Assembly (NCBI GenBank): GCA_028554795.2 | Contig: JAPYKE020000261.1 | Span: forward strand, 1-64,000 | Direction of reading: 5' to 3' | From: Sinohyriopsis cumingii | Lineage: Eukaryota; Mollusca; Bivalvia; Unionida; Unionidae | DNA: 64,000 bases | Shown: positions 1 through 8,500 of the stretch, piece after piece | How the letters are laid out: each line of letters opens with the position of its first letter | Numbering within the stretch: position 1 is the stretch's first letter | The notes under the pieces: model-generated | Seen by the model: the letters and a program-made list of their open reading frames with translations, nothing else | Databases searched by the model: none | Told to the model about the DNA's origin: nothing | Program-made: the position numbers and the translations under genes

Positions 1-158
1 TGTCTTCTAATTTCCCCATAATTAAGGTCACTACTCACACAAACATACCTCATGGCAAATTATGTAAGCAAGAGAAAAATGATCATAATTAGCTTATTTT
101 CATGCTTAAACACAATATGAATGTACCATTTTATTCAGAACATCATACATAATTATAT

Positions 159-198
159 GAAAATAAAAAAAAATAATTGCAAACATTTTTTTATTTTC
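159..198. repeat. Hairpin/cruciform-forming A/T inverted repeat beside the insertion site
   Basis: GAAAATAAAAAAA at 159-171 is the exact reverse complement of TTTTTTTATTTTC at 186-198, with a 14-base loop. The right arm ends 2 bases before the TA target at 201. It is kept in long and short units alike. It could extrude as a cruciform or act as a flexible A/T block, and it may explain why breaks or insertion happened next to it. Confidence 0.7.
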
Positions 199-202
199 TT
201 TA

Positions 203-212
203 AGGTGGCGCT
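203..212. repeat. Left terminal inverted repeat of the element
   Basis: AGGTGGCGCT, matching the reverse complement of 847-856 (TGGTGGCGCT) at 9 of 10 bases. Including the flanking target, the match runs to CTTTA(A/T)GGTGGCGCT, 14 of 15. The extra five bases are explained by insertion into the palindrome CTTTAAAG seen intact in short unit 45. Confidence 0.75.
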
Positions 213-366
213 ATACAGTTTCGCATTTTGCATAGGGTTAGGAATTTAAAGAAAAAGAATGTCCCCGGCTTTCCTCACTGGTTATACTGGCTATTTAAAA
301 AAGACCTTGTATATCTTAGGTATAATGCAAAGAACCTTTAATTCCCTTTATTTTGGTGTATGATTG

Positions 367-567
367 ATGGGTGTACTATGGGTTATAGAGTATACAGCTT
401 GGCCTTACTTCAAATGTGCACCTTTCAAAAAAGTGCTAGCTCTACTTGGTCATTTTCACTTCCTGAACTTCAGAGGTCATTTGTATAAAAAAGAGCCGAT
501 AACTTTTTTTACATTTTATATATTTGGTAATTCATTCATTGCACTTTCAGAAGCTGGTATTGTCTAG
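367..567 (+). other. Small open frame inside the element, probably non-coding
   Basis: From ATG at 367 to TAG at 565-567 there are 66 codons; reading the TTG at 364 as a start would add one. The product would be rich in Phe, Leu, Tyr and His, with hydrophobic stretches but no clear signal peptide, domain or motif. I do not recognise it. It recurs in 43 of the 45 long units because the array is nearly identical. In units 2 and 25 an extra A shifts the frame. Unit 12 has Glu to Asp and Ala to Thr; unit 39 has Gly to Asp. All the base changes I saw inside the frame alter the protein and none is silent, so there is no sign of selection for coding. It lies wholly in the transposon-like segment. 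Confidence 0.1.
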
Positions 568-734
568 TCTGGCAAAATTCATTTTCCCTATTTTAATAGC
601 TGCTATGTATAGTGTACTTTAGACTAATTCAGACTGATTTTTTAACACAAGGGAGCAGTCATTTTAGTTAGCAGTGTGCTTAAATCATGTAAAATTTCCA
701 AAAGTACAATATCCAAAAGAAATATCATCCACAT

Positions 735-746
735 TACATTAATGTA
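735..746. repeat. 12-bp perfect palindrome TACATTAATGTA
   Basis: Self-complementary over 12 bp, inside the element near its right end. No known role. In unit 42 the changed base at 54869 lies in this palindrome (ATGCA for ATGTA). Confidence 0.5.
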
Positions 747-846
747 GCATAGAGGTATGCAAACATTCTCTCCACTGTGCATGTTTTAAATGCGAACTAC
801 TTCACCTTACATACGTCACTCTCTCAAAAGTACTTATTATCTGGTG

Positions 847-856
847 AGCGCCACCA
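847..856. repeat. Right terminal inverted repeat of the element
   Basis: AGCGCCACCA, the inverted partner of 203-212, followed by TAAAG. I found no change in this end in any copy. Confidence 0.75.
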
Positions 857-950
857 TAAAGAAGATGTAGGTATTATTTTTTATGATTTAATTATGTTTA
901 TATGGCTGAAACATTTAAGTCGCAAGCATCAAAACAATCCTTATGAATAA

Positions 951-973
951 TTCTCCTGCTTTTTTCCCCACAG
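951..973 (+). other. Splice-acceptor-like tract in the backbone
   Basis: A run of 19 nearly pure pyrimidines (TTCTCCTGC, then T and C runs) ends in CCACAG followed by AACAG. This fits a strong eukaryotic 3' splice site by sequence alone. No matching donor or exon is evident, and AT-rich DNA yields such tracts by chance. It appears in every unit reaching this far. Confidence 0.25.
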
Positions 974-983
974 AACAGTATTT

Positions 984-1070
984 ATGAGTGTCAGAGTCTC
1001 TAACAAGTCCAGCCTCCGCCCCCCCATGATAAAAGTGAGCGATTTTAAGAATGCACATTACATTTTGTAA
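984..1070 (+). other. 28-codon open frame after the acceptor-like tract
   Basis: ATG at 984, TAA at 1068-1070. The frame is open back to 951, through the acceptor-like tract. The peptide begins MSVRVSNKSSLRPP and has mixed, protein-like composition, unlike the AT-driven frames elsewhere. It crosses the C7 run, so units with C6 or C8 (7, 20, 23, 24) lose the frame. Unit 46 has a silent change in it; units 14 and 15 change Leu to Phe at the last codon. It may be a relic of an exon captured in the backbone, or chance. I do not recognise it. Confidence 0.1.
1019..1025 (+). repeat. C7 homopolymer, length-variable between units
   Basis: Seven C follow CCTCCG. The run is eight C in units 7 (7916-7923), 20 (25701-25708) and 23 (29150-29157), and six in unit 24 (30519-30524). 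It accounts for all but the A-run length differences in the array. Either slippage or sequencing error. Confidence 0.85.
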
Positions 1071-1158
1071 ACATAGCAACCAATGTTATGCTGAATGATA
1101 GGAACATGAAACTAGCCAGAATTATTTCTGAGATATCAACAATGAATTTTACAATTAG

Positions 1159-1174
1159 AAAAGGGAGGTAACTC
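1159..1174 (+). other. AAAAGGGAGGTAACTC motif
   Basis: A conserved stretch of the backbone, present unchanged in every unit that reaches it. From memory, strings close to GGGAGGTAACTC or GGGAGATAACTC are frequent in molluscan repeats and 3' UTRs. That is the main reason for suggesting a mollusc. I cannot check it here. Confidence 0.3.
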
Positions 1175-1187
1175 ATCAGCTTCATAA

Positions 1188-1200
1188 AGGTCAAAGGTCA
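1188..1200 (+). promoter_or_regulatory. Perfect DR1 nuclear-receptor-type site
   Basis: AGGTCA-A-AGGTCA is two exact half-sites in direct repeat with 1-bp spacing, the consensus bound by HNF4, RXR and COUP-TF type receptors in animals. It lies at offset S+1185 in long units and S+529 in short ones, giving 48 complete copies in the window with no change that I saw. Function is unproven: a 13-bp match in a repeated unit can be chance copied many times. Confidence 0.4.
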
Positions 1201-1270
1201 AAGTGTAAAATATTTGCCTATTGTTTAATATGGAAGAAGCGAATTCACTTTCTCATCATTTATTTTTTTA

Positions 1271-1291
1271 TTTCATTGCAAATAAATGAAA
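1271..1291. repeat. Small inverted repeat with AATAAA in it
   Basis: TTTCATT at 1271-1277 pairs with AATGAAA at 1285-1291 around a 7-base loop. AATAAA at 1281-1286 straddles the loop and right arm and matches the animal poly(A) signal. Weak as evidence of transcription in AT-rich DNA. Confidence 0.35.
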
Positions 1292-1370
1292 AGAAACATT
1301 TTCACCATATATTTCTGTCACTTATTGCAACAGTTTTAAATTTAAGTTGACTCTATTCCTATATTCTAAG

Positions 1371-2739
1371 TCTTCTAATTTCCCCATAATTAAGGTCACT
1401 ACTCACACAAACATACCTCATGGCAAATTATGTAAGCAAGAGAAAAATGATCATAATTAGCTTATTTTCATGCTTAAACACAATATGAATGTACCATTTT
1501 ATTCAGAACATCATACATAATTATATGAAAATAAAAAAAAATAATTGCAAACATTTTTTTATTTTCTTTAAGGTGGCGCTATACAGTTTCGCATTTTGCA
1601 TAGGGTTAGGAATTTAAAGAAAAAGAATGTCCCCGGCTTTCCTCACTGGTTATACTGGCTATTTAAAAAAGACCTTGTATATCTTAGGTATAATGCAAAG
1701 AACCTTTAATTCCCTTTATTTTGGTGTATGATTGATGGGTGTACTATGGGTTATAGAGTATACAGCTTGGCCTTACTTCAAATGTGCACCTTTCAAAAAA
1801 GTGCTAGCTCTACTTGGTCATTTTCACTTCCTGAACTTCAGAGGTCATTTGTATAAAAAAAGAGCCGATAACTTTTTTTACATTTTATATATTTGGTAAT
1901 TCATTCATTGCACTTTCAGAAGCTGGTATTGTCTAGTCTGGCAAAATTCATTTTCCCTATTTTAATAGCTGCTATGTATAGTGTACTTTAGACTAATTCA
2001 GACTGATTTTTTAACACAAGGGAGCAGTCATTTTAGTTAGCAGTGTGCTTAAATCATGTAAAATTTCCAAAAGTACAATATCCAAAAGAAATATCATCCA
2101 CATTACATTAATGTAGCATAGAGGTATGCAAACATTCTCTCCACTGTGCATGTTTTAAATGCGAACTACTTCACCTTACATACGTCACTCTCTCAAAAGT
2201 ACTTATTATCTGGTGAGCGCCACCATAAAGAAGATGTAGGTATTATTTTTTATGATTTAATTATGTTTATATGGCTGAAACATTTAAGTCGCAAGCATCA
2301 AAACAATCCTTATGAATAATTCTCCTGCTTTTTTCCCCACAGAACAGTATTTATGAGTGTCAGAGTCTCTAACAAGTCCAGCCTCCGCCCCCCCATGATA
2401 AAAGTGAGCGATTTTAAGAATGCACATTACATTTTGTAAACATAGCAACCAATGTTATGCTGAATGATAGGAACATGAAACTAGCCAGAATTATTTCTGA
2501 GATATCAACAATGAATTTTACAATTAGAAAAGGGAGGTAACTCATCAGCTTCATAAAGGTCAAAGGTCAAAGTGTAAAATATTTGCCTATTGTTTAATAT
2601 GGAAGAAGCGAATTCACTTTCTCATCATTTATTTTTTTATTTCATTGCAAATAAATGAAAAGAAACATTTTCACCATATATTTCTGTCACTTATTGCAAC
2701 AGTTTTAAATTTAAGTTGACTCTATTCCTATATTCTAAG
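1371..2739 (+). repeat. Long unit 2 (1369 bp)
   Basis: This is a full long unit with one extra A in an A-run at 1855-1861 (seven A, usually six). The same lengthening occurs in unit 25 at 31354-31360. It breaks the small reading frame that other copies keep. It is followed directly by a short unit. Confidence 0.95.
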
Positions 2740-3451
2740 TCTTCTAATTTCCCCATAATTAAGGTCACTACTCACACAAACATACCTCATGGCAAATTAT
2801 GTAAGCAAGAGAAAAATGATCATAATTAGCTTATTTTCATGCTTAAACACAATATGAATGTACCATTTTATTCAGAACATCATACATAATTATATGAAAA
2901 TAAAAAAAAATAATTGCAAACATTTTTTTATTTTCTATAAAGAAGATGTAGGTATTATTTTTTATGATTTAATTATGTTTATATGGCTGAAACATTTAAG
3001 TCGCAAGCATCAAAACAATCCTTATGAATAATTCTCCTGCTTTTTTCCCCACAGAACAGTATTTATGAGTGTCAGAGTCTCTAACAAGTCCAGCCTCCGC
3101 CCCCCCATGATAAAAGTGAGCGATTTTAAGAATGCACATTACATTTTGTAAACATAGCAACCAATGTTATGCTGAATGATAGGAACATGAAACTAGCCAG
3201 AATTATTTCTGAGATATCAACAATGAATTTTACAATTAGAAAAGGGAGGTAACTCATCAGCTTCATAAAGGTCAAAGGTCAAAGTGTAAAATATTTGCCT
3301 ATTGTTTAATATGGAAGAAGCGAATTCACTTTCTCATCATTTATTTTTTTATTTCATTGCAAATAAATGAAAAGAAACATTTTCACCATATATTTCTGTC
3401 ACTTATTGCAACAGTTTTAAATTTAAGTTGACTCTATTCCTATATTCTAAG
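2740..3451 (+). repeat. Short unit 3 (712 bp), empty-site type A
   Basis: This unit is backbone only, with no MITE-like segment. The junction at 2931-2945 reads TTTTCTATAAAGAAG. The long unit has TTTTCTTTAA on its left side and ACCATAAAGAAG on its right. Exactly 656 bp are absent relative to the reference. The base at 2937 is A, whereas the left copy of the long unit has T there. Confidence 0.95.
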
Positions 3452-4819
3452 TCTTCTAATTTCCCCATAATTAAGGTCACTACTCACACAAACATACCTC
3501 ATGGCAAATTATGTAAGCAAGAGAAAAATGATCATAATTAGCTTATTTTCATGCTTAAACACAATATGAATGTACCATTTTATTCAGAACATCATACATA
3601 ATTATATGAAAATAAAAAAAAATAATTGCAAACATTTTTTTATTTTCTTTAAGGTGGCGCTATACAGTTTCGCATTTTGCATAGGGTTAGGAATTTAAAG
3701 AAAAAGAATGTCCCCGGCTTTCCTCACTGGTTATACTGGCTATTTAAAAAAGACCTTGTATATCTTAGGTATAATGCAAAGAACCTTTAATTCCCTTTAT
3801 TTTGGTGTATGATTGATGGGTGTACTATGGGTTATAGAGTATACAGCTTGGCCTTACTTCAAATGTGCACCTTTCAAAAAAGTGCTAGCTCTACTTGGTC
3901 ATTTTCACTTCCTGAACTTCAGAGGTCATTTGTATAAAAAAGAGCCGATAACTTTTTTTACATTTTATATATTTGGTAATTCATTCATTGCACTTTCAGA
4001 AGCTGGTATTGTCTAGTCTGGCAAAATTCATTTTCCCTATTTTAATAGCTGCTATGTATAGTGTACTTTAGACTAATTCAGACTGATTTTTTAACACAAG
4101 GGAGCAGTCATTTTAGTTAGCAGTGTGCTTAAATCATGTAAAATTTCCAAAAGTACAATATCCAAAAGAAATATCATCCACATTACATTAATGTAGCATA
4201 GAGGTATGCAAACATTCTCTCCACTGTGCATGTTTTAAATGCGAACTACTTCACCTTACATACGTCACTCTCTCAAAAGTACTTATTATCTGGTGAGCGC
4301 CACCATAAAGAAGATGTAGGTATTATTTTTTATGATTTAATTATGTTTATATGGCTGAAACATTTAAGTCGCAAGCATCAAAACAATCCTTATGAATAAT
4401 TCTCCTGCTTTTTTCCCCACAGAACAGTATTTATGAGTGTCAGAGTCTCTAACAAGTCCAGCCTCCGCCCCCCCATGATAAAAGTGAGCGATTTTAAGAA
4501 TGCACATTACATTTTGTAAACATAGCAACCAATGTTATGCTGAATGATAGGAACATGAAACTAGCCAGAATTATTTCTGAGATATCAACAATGAATTTTA
4601 CAATTAGAAAAGGGAGGTAACTCATCAGCTTCATAAAGGTCAAAGGTCAAAGTGTAAAATATTTGCCTATTGTTTAATATGGAAGAAGCGAATTCACTTT
4701 CTCATCATTTATTTTTTTATTTCATTGCAAATAAATGAAAAGAAACATTTTCACCATATATTTCTGTCACTTATTGCAACAGTTTTAAATTTAAGTTGAC
4801 TCTATTCCTATATTCTAAG
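3452..4819 (+). repeat. Long unit 4 between two short units
   Basis: A 1368-bp long unit with no variants that I could see. It sits between short units 3 and 5, giving a local long-short-long-short alternation with a 2080-bp dimer period. Confidence 0.95.
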
Positions 4820-5531
4820 TCTTCTAATTTCCCCATAATTAAGGTCACTACTCACACAAACATACCTCATGGCAAATTATGTAAGCAAGAGAAAAATGAT
4901 CATAATTAGCTTATTTTCATGCTTAAACACAATATGAATGTACCATTTTATTCAGAACATCATACATAATTATATGAAAATAAAAAAAAATAATTGCAAA
5001 CATTTTTTTATTTTCTATAAAGAAGATGTAGGTATTATTTTTTATGATTTAATTATGTTTATATGGCTGAAACATTTAAGTCGCAAGCATCAAAACAATC
5101 CTTATGAATAATTCTCCTGCTTTTTTCCCCACAGAACAGTATTTATGAGTGTCAGAGTCTCTAACAAGTCCAGCCTCCGCCCCCCCATGATAAAAGTGAG
5201 CGATTTTAAGAATGCACATTACATTTTGTAAACATAGCAACCAATGTTATGCTGAATGATAGGAACATGAAACTAGCCAGAATTATTTCTGAGATATCAA
5301 CAATGAATTTTACAATTAGAAAAGGGAGGTAACTCATCAGCTTCATAAAGGTCAAAGGTCAAAGTGTAAAATATTTGCCTATTGTTTAATATGGAAGAAG
5401 CGAATTCACTTTCTCATCATTTATTTTTTTATTTCATTGCAAATAAATGAAAAGAAACATTTTCACCATATATTTCTGTCACTTATTGCAACAGTTTTAA
5501 ATTTAAGTTGACTCTATTCCTATATTCTAAG
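4820..5531 (+). repeat. Short unit 5 (712 bp), empty-site type A
   Basis: Backbone-only unit with the same CTATAAAG junction as unit 3, at about 5015-5022, and otherwise identical to it by eye. Being the same length and having the same junction base, it is probably a tandem copy of unit 3 made together with a neighbouring long unit. Confidence 0.95.
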
Positions 5532-8500
5532 TCTTCTAATTTCCCCATAATTAAGGTCACTACTCACACAAACATACCTCATGGCAAATTATGTAAGCAA
5601 GAGAAAAATGATCATAATTAGCTTATTTTCATGCTTAAACACAATATGAATGTACCATTTTATTCAGAACATCATACATAATTATATGAAAATAAAAAAA
5701 AATAATTGCAAACATTTTTTTATTTTCTTTAAGGTGGCGCTATACAGTTTCGCATTTTGCATAGGGTTAGGAATTTAAAGAAAAAGAATGTCCCCGGCTT
5801 TCCTCACTGGTTATACTGGCTATTTAAAAAAGACCTTGTATATCTTAGGTATAATGCAAAGAACCTTTAATTCCCTTTATTTTGGTGTATGATTGATGGG
5901 TGTACTATGGGTTATAGAGTATACAGCTTGGCCTTACTTCAAATGTGCACCTTTCAAAAAAGTGCTAGCTCTACTTGGTCATTTTCACTTCCTGAACTTC
6001 AGAGGTCATTTGTATAAAAAAGAGCCGATAACTTTTTTTACATTTTATATATTTGGTAATTCATTCATTGCACTTTCAGAAGCTGGTATTGTCTAGTCTG
6101 GCAAAATTCATTTTCCCTATTTTAATAGCTGCTATGTATAGTGTACTTTAGACTAATTCAGACTGATTTTTTAACACAAGGGAGCAGTCATTTTAGTTAG
6201 CAGTGTGCTTAAATCATGTAAAATTTCCAAAAGTACAATATCCAAAAGAAATATCATCCACATTACATTAATGTAGCATAGAGGTATGCAAACATTCTCT
6301 CCACTGTGCATGTTTTAAATGCGAACTACTTCACCTTACATACGTCACTCTCTCAAAAGTACTTATTATCTGGTGAGCGCCACCATAAAGAAGATGTAGG
6401 TATTATTTTTTATGATTTAATTATGTTTATATGGCTGAAACATTTAAGTCGCAAGCATCAAAACAATCCTTATGAATAATTCTCCTGCTTTTTTCCCCAC
6501 AGAACAGTATTTATGAGTGTCAGAGTCTCTAACAAGTCCAGCCTCCGCCCCCCCATGATAAAAGTGAGCGATTTTAAGAATGCACATTACATTTTGTAAA
6601 CATAGCAACCAATGTTATGCTGAATGATAGGAACATGAAACTAGCCAGAATTATTTCTGAGATATCAACAATGAATTTTACAATTAGAAAAGGGAGGTAA
6701 CTCATCAGCTTCATAAAGGTCAAAGGTCAAAGTGTAAAATATTTGCCTATTGTTTAATATGGAAGAAGCGAATTCACTTTCTCATCATTTATTTTTTTAT
6801 TTCATTGCAAATAAATGAAAAGAAACATTTTCACCATATATTTCTGTCACTTATTGCAACAGTTTTAAATTTAAGTTGACTCTATTCCTATATTCTAAGT
6901 CTTCTAATTTCCCCATAATTAAGGTCACTACTCACACAAACATACCTCATGGCAAATTATGTAAGCAAGAGAAAAATGATCATAATTAGCTTATTTTCAT
7001 GCTTAAACACAATATGAATGTACCATTTTATTCAGAACATCATACATAATTATATGAAAATAAAAAAAAATAATTGCAAACATTTTTTTATTTTCTTTAA
7101 GGTGGCGCTATACAGTTTCGCATTTTGCATAGGGTTAGGAATTTAAAGAAAAAGAATGTCCCCGGCTTTCCTCACTGGTTATACTGGCTATTTAAAAAAG
7201 ACCTTGTATATCTTAGGTATAATGCAAAGAACCTTTAATTCCCTTTATTTTGGTGTATGATTGATGGGTGTACTATGGGTTATAGAGTATACAGCTTGGC
7301 CTTACTTCAAATGTGCACCTTTCAAAAAAGTGCTAGCTCTACTTGGTCATTTTCACTTCCTGAACTTCAGAGGTCATTTGTATAAAAAAGAGCCGATAAC
7401 TTTTTTTACATTTTATATATTTGGTAATTCATTCATTGCACTTTCAGAAGCTGGTATTGTCTAGTCTGGCAAAATTCATTTTCCCTATTTTAATAGCTGC
7501 TATGTATAGTGTACTTTAGACTAATTCAGACTGATTTTTTAACACAAGGGAGCAGTCATTTTAGTTAGCAGTGTGCTTAAATCATGTAAAATTTCCAAAA
7601 GTACAATATCCAAAAGAAATATCATCCACATTACATTAATGTAGCATAGAGGTATGCAAACATTCTCTCCACTGTGCATGTTTTAAATGCGAACTACTTC
7701 ACCTTACATACGTCACTCTCTCAAAAGTACTTATTATCTGGTGAGCGCCACCATAAAGAAGATGTAGGTATTATTTTTTATGATTTAATTATGTTTATAT
7801 GGCTGAAACATTTAAGTCGCAAGCATCAAAACAATCCTTATGAATAATTCTCCTGCTTTTTTCCCCACAGAACAGTATTTATGAGTGTCAGAGTCTCTAA
7901 CAAGTCCAGCCTCCGCCCCCCCCATGATAAAAGTGAGCGATTTTAAGAATGCACATTACATTTTGTAAACATAGCAACCAATGTTATGCTGAATGATAGG
8001 AACATGAAACTAGCCAGAATTATTTCTGAGATATCAACAATGAATTTTACAATTAGAAAAGGGAGGTAACTCATCAGCTTCATAAAGGTCAAAGGTCAAA
8101 GTGTAAAATATTTGCCTATTGTTTAATATGGAAGAAGCGAATTCACTTTCTCATCATTTATTTTTTTATTTCATTGCAAATAAATGAAAAGAAACATTTT
8201 CACCATATATTTCTGTCACTTATTGCAACAGTTTTAAATTTAAGTTGACTCTATTCCTATATTCTAAGTCTTCTAATTTCCCCATAATTAAGGTCACTAC
8301 TCACACAAACATACCTCATGGCAAATTATGTAAGCAAGAGAAAAATGATCATAATTAGCTTATTTTCATGCTTAAACACAATATGAATGTACCATTTTAT
8401 TCAGAACATCATACATAATTATATGAAAATAAAAAAAAATAATTGCAAACATTTTTTTATTTTCTTTAAGGTGGCGCTATACAGTTTCGCATTTTGCATA

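Larger units (their letters stand above)
220..796. repeat. Subterminal inverted pair TTCGCATTT / AAATGCGAA
   Basis: A 9-bp perfect inverted pair lies at 220-228 and 788-796, inside the element ends. Left of it is ACAGT; right of it is CTACTTC. Subterminal repeats of this kind often serve as transposase-binding sites in DNA transposons, but at nine bases chance is possible. The right-hand CpG is changed to CpA in units 10 and 11. Confidence 0.4.
203..856. mobile_element. MITE-like non-autonomous DNA transposon, about 654 bp
   Basis: The segment begins A-GGTGGCGCT and ends AGCGCCACC-A, giving a 10-bp terminal inverted repeat with one mismatch at the outermost base. It is flanked by TA at 201-202 and 857-858, or equally by TAA at 201-203 and 857-859 if the left end is set one base in. 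The short units are natural empty sites lacking this segment plus one flank copy. There is no transposase: the only frame over 60 codons is an unrecognised 66-codon one. A TA duplication would suit Tc1/mariner-like or ISL2EU-like elements, and TAA would suit PIF/Harbinger. The ends are too short for me to assign a family. In a long unit starting at S it lies at S+200 to S+853 (one base longer in units 2 and 25). There are 45 copies, all at the same place, so it was one insertion multiplied by the array. An alternative is that the short units are deletions bounded by inverted repeats by chance. Confidence 0.7.
3..1370 (+). repeat. Reference long unit (unit 1, 1368 bp)
   Basis: I use this copy as the reference for sub-features. 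Offsets can be carried to any long unit by adding its start minus 3. It consists of left backbone (3-202), an inserted MITE-like segment (203-856) and right backbone (857-1370, with the TA copy at 857-858). It matches the majority sequence of the array. Only base 1 of the window, just before it, differs from what other junctions have (T in place of A). Confidence 0.95.
1371..5531 (+). repeat. Long-short dimer pair (2 x about 2080 bp)
   Basis: Units 2-3 and 4-5 form two tandem dimers, each one long plus one short unit (2081 and 2080 bp). The two short members share the type A junction. The first long member has an extra A that the second lacks. This is the only place in the window where the dimer itself repeats. 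Confidence 0.85.

Noticed and set aside
1-2. Left boundary of the array (TG in place of AG)
   Set aside because: Only one base at the window edge differs from other unit junctions, which is too little to call a boundary.
219-236. CENP-B box near TTTCGCATTTTGCATAGG
   Set aside because: TTCG is present but the required A and CGGG positions do not match.
201-860. piggyBac-type element with TTAA duplication
   Set aside because: The left flank is TTAA but the right is ATAA, and the termini GGTGGCGCT do not start with the CCY usual for piggyBac.
159-860. Helitron end with 3' hairpin
   Set aside because: A hairpin lies near the boundary, but it is outside the segment. There is no TC start or CTRR end, and a TA/TAA duplication with inverted ends does not fit Helitrons.
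951-1070. Functional exon or gene
   Set aside because: There is no donor site or coding continuation, and the frame is lost in units with C6 or C8. Kept only as a low-confidence observation.
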